NCBI GenBank assembly: GCA_023146575.1
Contig: JAGLBU010000182.1
Span: forward strand, 1-7,539
Length of the DNA: 7,539 bases
Reading direction: 5' to 3'
Source of the DNA: Methylococcales bacterium
GTDB taxonomy: Bacteria > Pseudomonadota > Gammaproteobacteria > Methylococcales > Methylomonadaceae
This document shows, one piece after another, positions 1 through 7,539 of the stretch. The first letter of the stretch is position 1. Every line of letters begins with the position of its first letter. The position numbers and the translations under genes are program-made. Under the pieces are notes generated by a model. The model was not told where the DNA came from, made no database searches, and saw nothing but the letters and a program-made list of their open reading frames with translations.

Positions 1-72
1 CTGAAGTATCGGTTGTTGTGGTAGTAGTCGTATTATCGTCTGTGGTGGCAGTAGTTGTGGTGCCATCAGTTG
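1..72 (-). repeat. Low-complexity Thr-codon tract
   Basis: On the minus strand this stretch is mostly ACC/ACA/ACT/ACG codons with occasional GAC, GAT and AAT. On the plus strand it reads as GT-rich sequence with repeated tagt/ggtg/tgtg motifs. It encodes the Thr-rich linker of the lipoprotein. Codons vary within the run, so it is not a pure microsatellite, but slippage and length variation between strains would be plausible. Confidence 0.6.
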
Positions 73-166
73 CAACATCGGTTGCAATAATAGGGTCTTT
101 GGTATTATCACAGGCAGATAAACTTAAAAGCACCAAACTGATGGGAATTAAAATAGAATTTTTCAT
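1..166 (-). CDS. Putative lipoprotein with Thr-rich linker, N-terminal part only (runs off the window)
   Basis: Only the first 55 codons are present, and the gene continues beyond base 1. Reading leftward from the ATG at 166-164, the protein starts with a short lipoprotein signal peptide: a Lys near the N-terminus, a hydrophobic stretch (residues 4-16), and a clean lipobox LSAC with the lipid-modified Cys at residue 19. The residues after the Cys are Asp20 and Asn21; in E. coli an Asp at +2 favours retention in the inner membrane, so an outer-membrane location should not be assumed. From about residue 36 the chain is almost all Thr with a few Asp/Asn, a typical flexible linker before a folded domain that is not visible here. 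The start is supported by AGGA (plus-strand 174-177) seven bases before the ATG and a promoter further upstream. It is divergent from eno. The function is unknown because the mature domain lies outside the window. Confidence 0.8.
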   Translation of the reverse strand, partial: MKNSILIPISLVLLSLSACDNTKDPIIATDVATDGTTTTATTDDNTTTTTTTDTS

Positions 167-222
167 GAGTGATTCCTAAATAAAATAAATCGGGGGTTAA
201 TTTTGTTAGCCCTACAAAGGAG

Positions 223-251
223 AGTATACAAAATGCTAATCCTTAAGACAA
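223..251 (-). promoter_or_regulatory. Probable sigma-70 promoter of the left lipoprotein gene
   Basis: On the minus strand, TTGTCT (plus 246-251) lies 17 bp before TATACT (plus 223-228). The -35 matches 4 of 6 consensus bases, the -10 matches 5 of 6, and the spacing is optimal. The predicted transcript would start near 216 and carry a leader of about 50 nt with the AGGA ribosome site just before the ATG at 166. Palindrome-like sites at 240-249 and 253-262 overlap or flank the -35, so regulation is possible. Predicted by eye only. Confidence 0.45.
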
Positions 252-301
252 TTCCTTTAGGATAAAGCAAAGATCGAAATTGTAGCATACAATCTTAAGG
301 A
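240..301. promoter_or_regulatory. Three TCCTTWAGGA-like palindromic sites, possible operator cluster
   Basis: The perfect inverted repeat TCCTTTAGGA (253-262) is flanked by two partial copies: TCCTTAAGAC (240-249) and ATCTTAAGGA (292-301). The outer two also form an exact 9-bp inverted repeat with each other (TCCTTAAGA at 240-248, TCTTAAGGA at 293-301), with centres 53 bp apart, about five helical turns. The left two overlap the predicted promoter of the lipoprotein gene. A further half-site (TTTAGGAT, 413-420) lies in the eno promoter, identical to 256-263. A regulator binding here is inference; AT-rich chance similarity is the alternative. Confidence 0.3.
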
Positions 302-406
302 GCTAAATTTTCAATTGTCTGTCAAAAACAAACAGTTAATGGAATCCCGATTAAAACCTTGAGTGCTTTGCAAGTAAAAATTAATGGCTTTTTTAGTCAT
401 TGAAAT

Positions 407-434
407 CTGCATTTTAGGATTGTTTGGGTATAAT
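407..434 (+). promoter_or_regulatory. Probable eno promoter
   Basis: A perfect TATAAT -10 box lies at 429-434, about 44 bp before the eno ATG, which would give a leader of roughly 37 nt. The -35 is weak: the best candidate at normal distance is CTGCAT (407-412, 16-bp spacer). TTGAAA (400-405) is a better sequence match but lies 23 bp upstream, which is too far. A strong -10 with a poor -35 could mean help from an activator. Predicted by eye. Confidence 0.5.
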
Positions 435-445
435 ATCGGCTTTAA

Positions 446-1762
<1,317 letters not shown>

Positions 1763-1788
1763 GCTTATCGCTTAAAACGCTGTAACAT

Positions 1789-1835
1789 AAAGGACACAAA
1801 CGCCTTGTTTTTACCATCGCAGTTGTGTCCTTTTT
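1789..1835 (+). terminator. Rho-independent terminator (or attenuator) between eno and ftsB
   Basis: An exact 11-bp inverted repeat, AAAGGACACAA (1789-1799) and TTGTGTCCTTT (1823-1833), encloses a 23-nt loop, and the right arm runs into a T-tract (1831-1835). It begins 26 bp after the eno stop. The long loop makes it less than ideal, so some readthrough into ftsB, whose ribosome site starts only 9 bp after the stem, is plausible. I see no strong separate promoter for ftsB in this gap. Confidence 0.65.
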
Positions 1836-1841
1836 ATTATT

Positions 1842-1855
1842 AGGAGAAGCTCATT
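1842..1855 (+). promoter_or_regulatory. Strong Shine-Dalgarno placing the ftsB start at an ATT codon
   Basis: AGGAG (1842-1846) is followed after a 6-nt spacer by ATT (1853-1855). There is no ATG, GTG or TTG at a suitable distance. The in-frame TAG at 1841-1843 overlaps the site, so the reading frame cannot start further upstream. The match and spacing are close to ideal for initiation at ATT. Confidence 0.7.
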
Positions 1856-2125
1856 AAACCTTTTTTAGTTACCATTATTGTTAGTCTGATTATATTATTG
1901 CAAATACGCCTTTGGACGGGCGATGGCAGTGTGGCACAGGTGAATGAGTATCAGCAAAAACTCGACCGCTTAAGTAAACAATACATGGAAAATAAAGAGC
2001 GTAACGAGGTTTTATACAGTGAAGTGTTAAATTTACGCAATGGCACTGAGGCGTTAGAAGCACGAGCACGGCATGAACTAGGCATGATTAAAAAAAATGA
2101 AACCTTTTTTCAAATCATTGAATAG
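1853..2125 (+). CDS. ftsB: Cell division protein FtsB, with a non-canonical ATT start
   Basis: FtsB is a small bitopic inner-membrane protein that forms the FtsQ-FtsL-FtsB subcomplex of the divisome and helps to activate septal peptidoglycan synthesis. Read from ATT at 1853 the product has 90 residues: a very short cytoplasmic tip (Met-Lys-Pro), one transmembrane helix at about 4-18, an RLW segment after it, a periplasmic coiled coil at about 27-65 (Leu/Asn/Glu-rich, including the RNEVLYSEVLNLRNG stretch) and the family-typical end ALEARARHELGMIKKNETFFQ. Length and order fit FtsB. Starting at the next candidate (TTG, 1898) would delete almost the whole membrane helix and has no ribosome site, so ATT is preferred; CTG at 1886 has the same fault. 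The position downstream of eno is the standard one. The usual following gene, ispD, is missing. A base-call error (ATG read as ATT) is the main alternative for the start. Confidence 0.88.
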   Translation: MKPFLVTIIVSLIILLQIRLWTGDGSVAQVNEYQQKLDRLSKQYMENKERNEVLYSEVLNLRNGTEALEARARHELGMIKKNETFFQIIE

Positions 2126-2409
2126 TCTCATCAAAAAACAGTTATTTTGCTCCGTTTTTTTCTTTTTATTTGAATAACTTACAACTGGATATTCTATCCT
2201 ACCGACCTTACAATGCATTCTTGCCTTGTTCCTTTCAAAAAATTGTTTTAAAATCATTAATATTTACACGTTGGCAACTATTTTCTGCCTGTAGATAAAT
2301 GCTCTCACCGCTCTATTGACGCCATAAAACCCACTAAAAATACCTTAGATTTTAGTGATGTGCTATTCATCTATAAAAATAAAGTCATTGACAATTAAAA
2401 CCTCTCACA
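2126..2409 (+). other. Non-coding gap between ftsB and the membrane-protein gene
   Basis: This 284-bp AT-rich stretch has no convincing gene. Its left end has a weak AT-only hairpin (AAAAAAC 2133-2139, GTTTTTT 2154-2160) followed by T-rich sequence to 2169, which may end the ftsB transcript. A 45-codon open stretch (2261-2398) ends in TAA but has no start codon, ribosome site or recognisable similarity. TTGACA occurs at 2388-2393, but its matching -10 would fall inside the next gene. A TATAAA at 2372-2377 is the best -10 candidate for that gene, without a good -35. I find no ispD remnant. Confidence 0.5.
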
Positions 2410-3702
2410 ATGGATAACTCTGTGGATTTAGACCGCATATTGGTCAAACCGACTCAGCCTAAAAATAGTTTACAGCTGTTGTTGTGGCTTATTTTTGAGC
2501 CTACATTATTAGCCAACTATAGCGCTGACTTGAGTTATAAAAAAAGGACATGGAACTTAATTAAAAGTTATCCGTTAGTTATCTTGATTTGTTTTTTAGG
2601 CTATATCATCAGTACCGTTATTATTTTTTATTTAGAATTTCCACTCTTATTCCCTAAAGAATTTGAAACCAGCTTAATGGCTGAGTTTACCGAAAAACCC
2701 AGTCTCTTCAGAGAATATATATTTTATGCTGGCCACAGTTTTTTTAAATTTCTCACAGCACTTGGAATTGGCTTAGTGTTGGGATTGATTCAATATATCG
2801 TTGGTGGGTTGGTTGGTGGTCTTGTAGTAAGTCTAATTTTTGGTTTAACAGGGGGCTTGGCGATTGAGTTAGCGGAAGGTTTGGGAAATACCCTGATGAT
2901 GGGAGATATTACAGCAACAATTGATGACAGTCTAACAGGTATTTTAAGCTTTGCGTTTGCGATGGGGGTTGCAATGGGCTTAATGGCAAGCCCTGCAATG
3001 TCCTTAACCGTAGCACTAGCTTTCTCATTACTGTTTGGCGCGACTTTTATGGTGGCAGGTGGGGTAGTATTTGGTCTTGCGATCGGGGTTATTTATGGAC
3101 TTATTTACGCATTAGGTGTTTATACAGGACGTTGTCGATTGTTTTTTTATCCTTTTTATTGTCTATTTCCCATAAGCTTTAGCGCTTCGCCATATTTTTA
3201 TGATGAGGTCATTTGCTTTCCTATTTGGAACGCTAAAAAACGTTTTGGCGTATTGGCGACAAAAGATCCAGAATCTGCCTATAAATTTCTGACGTTTTTA
3301 CAAAAATACAGACCCTCACAAACGGATTTAAAAGATCACTTAAGCTACGCCGCTCATGCTGGAGCATGGCAACAACGTCCTTTTGTCAACGAGAACGTCT
3401 TAGAGCCGCCTAACGTTGAAAAATTAAAACCAAGTGAGGATTGGTTAATACAACTTGAAAAAGTACAAAAACAATACCTGAGTTATCACTTAGCCTCAGT
3501 AAGTTCTAAAAAACAGCAATTAAAACAATTTTCGATTGAATTAGATCTATTTCGGTTGCAAACTCGCATGGAAAATAAAGAATGGCGTGATTATTACCTG
3601 CAGGCCATTATGACATGGCATGAAGCTGGAAAAGTAGAGGTTCGTAATTTGAAAATTAAAACCCATGCATTAAACCAAAATTTTGTGACCTCTTTATTAT
3701 AA
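2410..3702 (+). CDS. Uncharacterised polytopic membrane protein with Gly-rich helices and a soluble C-terminal domain
   Basis: I cannot assign a function. The 430-residue product has a short polar N-terminus, a first hydrophobic segment at about 54-76, a loop (77-112), then a dense block of Gly/Ala/Leu-rich hydrophobic segments at about 113-153, 175-215 and 216-238 with small-residue repeats such as GLVLGLI, GGLVGGL and GLAIGVIYGL. These suggest about six tightly packed helices. An aromatic/Pro-rich stretch follows (244-262), then a soluble region of about 160 residues (270-430) that looks helical, rich in Lys/Gln/Leu in its second half. The C-terminal region opens with a DEVICFPIW-like segment and a RPSQ motif around 301-304; from memory this resembles uncharacterised membrane proteins of sulfur oxidisers and methanotrophs, but I could not check. 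The ATG has no visible Shine-Dalgarno, and a TGA at 2389-2391 closes the frame upstream, so this is the only reasonable start. The stop is 7 bp before the aminopeptidase gene, suggesting one transcript. Confidence 0.8.
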   Translation: MDNSVDLDRILVKPTQPKNSLQLLLWLIFEPTLLANYSADLSYKKRTWNLIKSYPLVILICFLGYIISTVIIFYLEFPLLFPKEFETSLMAEFTEKPSLFREYIFYAGHSFFKFLTALGIGLVLGLIQYIVGGLVGGLVVSLIFGLTGGLAIELAEGLGNTLMMGDITATIDDSLTGILSFAFAMGVAMGLMASPAMSLTVALAFSLLFGATFMVAGGVVFGLAIGVIYGLIYALGVYTGRCRLFFYPFYCLFPISFSASPYFYDEVICFPIWNAKKRFGVLATKDPESAYKFLTFLQKYRPSQTDLKDHLSYAAHAGAWQQRPFVNENVLEPPNVEKLKPSEDWLIQLEKVQKQYLSYHLASVSSKKQQLKQFSIELDLFRLQTRMENKEWRDYYLQAIMTWHEAGKVEVRNLKIKTHALNQNFVTSLL

Positions 3703-3712
3703 AGGTTTTATG

Positions 3713-5017
3713 ATGTTAAAAACCGCTCATGAGCAAGTGGCTAACTTACTCAAATTTATTGATGCCAGTCCTAGCCCCTATCACGCGGTTAAAAGTGTTG
3801 AAAAACAACTTTTAGCCCATGATTTTAAACGCTTGTCAGAATCTAAGCCATGGACACTTGAAAAAAACCAAGGCTATTATGTTGTGCGTGATCAGTCTTC
3901 TATTATTATCTTTAGAACTGGACATCAACCGTTATCGGAAGCAGGTTATAAAATTATTGGGGCGCATACGGATTCCCCCAGCCTTAAAATAACTCCAAAT
4001 GGGGCGCATAATGAAGGTGATTATTTACGCTTAGGGGTTGAAATTTATGGCTCCCCCATCCTTGCCACTTTTAGTGATCGGGAATTAAGCCTTGCAGGTC
4101 GGGTAAGCTATAAAAATAATCAAGGGAAAATCAAAACCAAACTTGTTCATTTTAAAGATCCCTTACTGCGTTTGCCTAATCTTGCGATTCACTTAAACCG
4201 ACAGGTAAATGAGCAAGGCTTAAAATTTCACACACAAAAAGAATTGTCTCTGTTACTCGCTTGTGCCAATGAGCAATTACCACAACAGCGTTTTTCACAA
4301 CTGTTAGAACAAGAAACAAAGCTTAAGCAGACGCAAATTTTATCGTGGGAATTAACGGTTTATGATACTCAAAAAGGATCATTTTGGGGCGCAGATCAAG
4401 AATTTTATGCGAATTCTCAGCTGGATAATTTAGCCTCATGTCATGCGGTGTTAAAAGCGTTATTACATAAAAAAAATCGACGACCTGCTTCAGCACTGGT
4501 TTGTGCTTTTTTTGATCATGAAGAAATTGGTAGCGAAAGTTATAAAGGTGCCGATGGAAATTTTTTAAACGCCGTTTTAGAGCGGATTAGCGCCAGTGCC
4601 AAACAAACCCATGAGGCCTATCAACGCAGTTTAGCGCAGAGTTTAATGGTCAGTGTTGACATGGCACACGCATATCACCCTAATTTCCCAAACGCTTATG
4701 AAACCAACCATAGAGTGATGATGAATAAAGGTGTGGTGATTAAAATCAACGCGAATCACCGTTACAGTTCTGAAAGTATTTCTGAGGCAAGGTTTATTCA
4801 CTATTGTCAACAGGCTAACGTACCTTATCAACGCTATTCTCATTGCAGTGACATTCCTTGTGGCAGTACTATAGGTCCTATGAGTGCTGCTAACGTAGGC
4901 ATTCGTACCGTCGATGTCGGCAACCCAATGTGGGCAATGCACAGTATCCGCGAAAGTGCTGGCGTTCTCGATCACCATTATATGATTAAGGTTTTACAGG
5001 CTTTTTTTAGAGGTTAA
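3713..5017 (+). CDS. apeB: M18 family aminopeptidase (ApeB / aspartyl aminopeptidase type)
   Basis: A cytosolic, co-catalytic zinc metallopeptidase that removes N-terminal residues from peptides; M18 enzymes often prefer acidic residues, but specificity cannot be read here. The 434-residue length is normal. Numbered from the ATG at 3713, the metal and catalytic residues are His85 in AHTDSPS, Asp238 in QLDNLAS, the Glu270-Glu271 pair in FFDHEEIGSES, Asp316 in VDMAHAYHP and His410 in WAMHSIRE. The SDIPCGSTIGP segment (379-389) is also typical. No key residue is missing. Two ATGs occur in tandem (3710 and 3713). AAAGG at 3701-3705 sits 7 nt before the second and only 4 nt before the first, so 3713 is preferred; the difference is one residue. 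Its stop is 2 nt before coaD, and the coaD ribosome site lies inside this gene's last codons, indicating cotranscription and possibly translational coupling. Confidence 0.93.
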   Translation: MLKTAHEQVANLLKFIDASPSPYHAVKSVEKQLLAHDFKRLSESKPWTLEKNQGYYVVRDQSSIIIFRTGHQPLSEAGYKIIGAHTDSPSLKITPNGAHNEGDYLRLGVEIYGSPILATFSDRELSLAGRVSYKNNQGKIKTKLVHFKDPLLRLPNLAIHLNRQVNEQGLKFHTQKELSLLLACANEQLPQQRFSQLLEQETKLKQTQILSWELTVYDTQKGSFWGADQEFYANSQLDNLASCHAVLKALLHKKNRRPASALVCAFFDHEEIGSESYKGADGNFLNAVLERISASAKQTHEAYQRSLAQSLMVSVDMAHAYHPNFPNAYETNHRVMMNKGVVIKINANHRYSSESISEARFIHYCQQANVPYQRYSHCSDIPCGSTIGPMSAANVGIRTVDVGNPMWAMHSIRESAGVLDHHYMIKVLQAFFRG

Positions 5018-5019
5018 TT

Positions 5020-5759
<740 letters not shown>

Positions 5760-5775
5760 AAAAGAACCTTATAAT

Positions 5776-5806
5776 TCTGACAACTCATTATTCGTGAGCT
5801 GTCAGA
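5776..5806. terminator. Hairpin between convergent transcripts, probable bidirectional terminator
   Basis: TCTGACA (5776-5782) and CTCA (5784-5787) pair with TGAG (5795-5798) and TGTCAGA (5800-5806), with one A/C mismatch and a 7-nt loop. It begins 16 bp after the ferredoxin stop and ends 18 bp before the stop of the minus-strand lipoprotein. On the plus strand the stem is followed by ATATTTAATAAAT. On the minus strand a run of Ts comes about 15 nt later. Neither tail is an ideal T-tract, so efficiency is uncertain, but the position between convergent genes supports the role. Confidence 0.55.
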
Positions 5807-5824
5807 TATTTAATAAATACGTGT

Positions 5825-6202
5825 TTATCGTTTCACCCGAATTGCTTTCCAGTTCCAAATTACCCCTGTTTTACTTTCCGCTGTTCCTGAAATAATATCG
5901 TTACCCGAAAACTTGCCTTCATACGTTGAATAACCATTGTTAAATGAAAAGCTAACGTTGTTGCCATTTTGAAGCCATTTATCATTATTCGGCGTTTTAT
6001 CATTTGGGTGTTGTGTGCGTAATACACCATTTGATAAAAATTCCATATCATATTCCCAATCGGTATCCATATAATGCCAAGTGGTATTACTCAGCTGTGG
6101 GTAGGGGTTTTTAATAACGATGGGTTTTTTATTCGTACAGGCGCTTTGTAATAAAAACACGCTGATTAAAATAAATAATACTCTGTAATTTAACGTTTTC
6201 AT
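5825..6202 (-). CDS. Small lipoprotein of unknown function, probably an all-beta domain
   Basis: The 125-residue product has a basic N-terminus, a hydrophobic core (8-18) and a lipobox-like LQSAC ending at Cys22; Gln at -3 is not the classic residue, so lipidation is likely but not certain. Residue +2 is Thr, compatible with transport to the outer membrane. After a short linker (23-37) comes a compact domain rich in Trp, Gly, Asn and aromatic residues: TW at 41-42, DMEFLSNGVL (52-61), W76, a SFSFNNGYSTYEGKFSG strand-turn pattern (84-100), SGTAESKTG (105-113) and WNW (116-118). The alternating pattern suggests a small beta-barrel, somewhat like lipocalin-like or avidin-like domains, by pattern only. 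The ribosome site is weak (GGAA at plus 6216-6219, about 13 nt away). It lies 62 bp downstream of uvrB on the same strand with no clear terminator between, so it may be transcribed with uvrB. Confidence 0.78.
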   Translation of the reverse strand: MKTLNYRVLFILISVFLLQSACTNKKPIVIKNPYPQLSNTTWHYMDTDWEYDMEFLSNGVLRTQHPNDKTPNNDKWLQNGNNVSFSFNNGYSTYEGKFSGNDIISGTAESKTGVIWNWKAIRVKR

Positions 6203-6264
6203 ATTGTTTAAGTTTCCATGAAAGAGTGGGTAGGTTTAAAGTTAATCACAAAGAATAGGCTAGA

Positions 6265-7539
6265 TTAAAATTTTTCCAGTGCCTTTAATTGATCGCGTAG
6301 TTTCCCCGCCGCTTCAAATTCTAAGTTCTTTGCGTAATTATACATCTGTTCTTCCAGCTGTTTAACCCGTTTTCCTTTTTCTTTGGTGCTCAGGTGTTGA
6401 TAATCATCAATAATTTCTTTTAAATAGGTCTCGGTAGCATAACGTGCGCCTTTATTCGAACCTGGAATCCGTACTTCTAAAATATCCTCTATCGATTTTA
6501 GCACTGTTGTAGGGGTAATATTATGTTGGCGATTAAAGGTGAGTTGTTTTTCGCGTCGCCGCGCGGTTTCATCTATTGCCTGCTGCATAGATTTAGTGAC
6601 TTTATCGCCGTATAAAATTGCCGAGCCTTTCACATTTCGCGCCGCCCGTCCAATGGTTTGAATCAGTGACACCGCTGAACGTAAAAATCCTTCTTTATCC
6701 GCATCTAAAATTGCCACTAATGACACTTCAGGAATATCCAAACCTTCGCGTAATAAATTAATCCCGACCAACACATCAAATACCCCTAGGCGTAAATCAC
6801 GGATGATTTCTACCCGCTCAACCGTATCGACATCCGAATGTAAATAACGCACTTTTATATCATGTTCCATTAAATAATCGGTTAAATCCTCGGACATTCG
6901 CTTGGTTAAGGTGGTTACTAGCACCCGTTCATAATGCACGGTTCTTAGATTAATTTCCGACAATAAATCATCGACTTGAGAACTTGCAGGACGCACCTCA
7001 ATTTGAGGGTCTAATAACCCTGTTGGTCTAATTAATTGCTCAACAAACGTGGAGGAATGTTCTTTTTCGTAATGACTTGGCGTGGCGGATACATAAATGC
7101 GTTGCCCTGCAATCCGTTCAAATTCATCAAACCGTAAAGGGCGGTTATCTAACGCCGATGGCAAGCGAAAACCATATTCGACCAAGGTTTCTTTACGTGA
7201 GCGATCACCTTTATACATTGCCCCTAACTGTGGCAAAGTCACATGACTTTCATCCACAATCACAATCGAGCCTTGGGGTAAATAATCAAACATAGTCGGG
7301 GGTGAGTCTCCGACCTCTCGCCCTGATAAATAACGCGAATAATTTTCAATGCCAGAACAATAGCCCACCTCTAAAATCATTTCAATATCAAATAAGGTTC
7401 GTTGTTCTAGGCGTTGCGCTTCAACTAACTTATGATCATCACGCAGCACTTTTAAGCGATCAGCAAGTTCTATTTTTATTTTTTCAACGGCCAATAATAG
7501 TTTTTCTCTAGGGGTGACATAGTGGGTTTTAGGGTAAAC
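6265..7539 (-). CDS. uvrB: UvrABC system protein B, C-terminal 424 residues (5' end outside the window)
   Basis: UvrB is the damage-verifying DNA helicase-like subunit of nucleotide excision repair; it is loaded by UvrA2 and recruits UvrC for incision. The frame stays open to the right edge, where it reads [14 protein letters not shown], matching the family sequence before the [11 protein letters not shown] region, so the TTG at 7494 is an internal Leu and not a start. About 250 N-terminal residues, including Walker A and the beta-hairpin, lie outside. Fragment positions of visible helicase motifs: DESH (96-99), SATP (151-154), [10 protein letters not shown] (206-215), [10 protein letters not shown] (259-268) and QTIGRAARN (294-302). 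The C-terminal UVR domain that binds UvrC is at about 390-424 ([18 protein letters not shown]). The usual acidic/basic pair in FLRSERSLIQ reads Ala-Val here. No LexA-box can be assessed because the promoter is outside. Confidence 0.96.
   Translation of the reverse strand, partial: VYPKTHYVTPREKLLLAVEKIKIELADRLKVLRDDHKLVEAQRLEQRTLFDIEMILEVGYCSGIENYSRYLSGREVGDSPPTMFDYLPQGSIVIVDESHVTLPQLGAMYKGDRSRKETLVEYGFRLPSALDNRPLRFDEFERIAGQRIYVSATPSHYEKEHSSTFVEQLIRPTGLLDPQIEVRPASSQVDDLLSEINLRTVHYERVLVTTLTKRMSEDLTDYLMEHDIKVRYLHSDVDTVERVEIIRDLRLGVFDVLVGINLLREGLDIPEVSLVAILDADKEGFLRSAVSLIQTIGRAARNVKGSAILYGDKVTKSMQQAIDETARRREKQLTFNRQHNITPTTVLKSIEDILEVRIPGSNKGARYATETYLKEIIDDYQHLSTKEKGKRVKQLEEQMYNYAKNLEFEAAGKLRDQLKALEKF

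Noticed and set aside
233..301. Possible pseudoknot from ATGCTA/TAGCAT (233-238, 283-288) crossing the TCCTTAAGA/TCTTAAGGA pair
   Set aside because: The short AT-rich arms cross rather than nest, and this stretch is upstream of the predicted starts of both transcripts, so an RNA structure is unlikely.
320..325. Minus-strand TTGACA as -35 of the left lipoprotein
   Set aside because: No acceptable -10 lies 15-19 bp downstream; the TTGTCT/TATACT pair with a 17-bp spacer is better placed.
1898..2125. FtsB starting at TTG 1898 (75 residues)
   Set aside because: It has no ribosome site and would lose almost all of the transmembrane helix that is encoded upstream in the same frame behind a strong AGGAG.
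2133..2160. Hairpin after ftsB as a confident terminator
   Set aside because: The stem is seven pairs, nearly all A-T, so it is too weak to list as a separate terminator.
2388..2393. Perfect TTGACA as the -35 of the membrane-protein gene
   Set aside because: A -10 at normal spacing would fall inside the coding region at about 2411-2416, where no TATAAT-like box exists; it cannot drive the full gene.
2261..2398. A 45-codon open stretch upstream of the membrane-protein gene
   Set aside because: No start codon, no ribosome site, no recognisable similarity; length is within chance for AT-rich DNA.
4643..4978. 111-residue antisense open frame within the aminopeptidase gene, and similar antisense frames in eno, coaD and uvrB
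   Set aside because: They lie opposite strongly conserved coding sequence, lack ribosome sites and resemble no family; they are shadows of the real genes.
7492..7494. TTG as the uvrB start
   Set aside because: The frame stays open to the window edge and the extra residues ([14 protein letters not shown]) match UvrB, so this codon is an internal Leu.

Overview
The window looks like a chromosomal segment of a low-GC gammaproteobacterium. The eno-ftsB pair, CoaD next to an Allochromatium/YfhL-type two-cluster ferredoxin, an M18 aminopeptidase and a UvrB all resemble gammaproteobacterial versions. Sulfur-oxidising (Thiotrichales-like) or methanotrophic (Methylococcales-like) relatives would fit, but the genus cannot be fixed from sequence reading alone. 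There is no mobile element, CRISPR array, tRNA or rRNA, and most of the content is housekeeping.

Layout. 1-166 (-): the N-terminal part of a lipoprotein with a Thr-rich linker, running off the left edge. 167-478: a divergent promoter region with a perfect TATAAT box for eno, a reasonable promoter for the lipoprotein, and three related TCCTTWAGGA-like sites. 479-1762 (+): enolase, followed by a hairpin terminator. 1853-2125 (+): ftsB. Its only start that keeps the membrane anchor is an ATT codon behind a strong Shine-Dalgarno, so automated calling from the internal TTG at 1898 loses the transmembrane helix. 2126-2409: non-coding, and ispD, the usual next gene, is absent. 2410-5759 (+): four closely packed genes encoding an unidentified glycine-rich polytopic membrane protein, M18 aminopeptidase, CoaD and ferredoxin. 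5776-5806: a hairpin between convergent units. 5825-6202 (-): a small lipoprotein of unknown function. 6265-7539 (-): the C-terminal 424 residues of UvrB, which runs off the right edge.

Functionally the window holds glycolysis (enolase), divisome assembly (FtsB), peptide breakdown (M18), the penultimate step of coenzyme A synthesis (CoaD), low-potential electron transfer (ferredoxin) and nucleotide excision repair (UvrB). The gene spacings (7, 2 and 2 nt) suggest the 2410-5759 block is one transcript, but its members share no obvious pathway. I see no strong evidence for a new multi-gene system. The points most worth following up are the ATT start of ftsB, the uncharacterised membrane protein, and the repeated palindromic sites upstream of the first lipoprotein.
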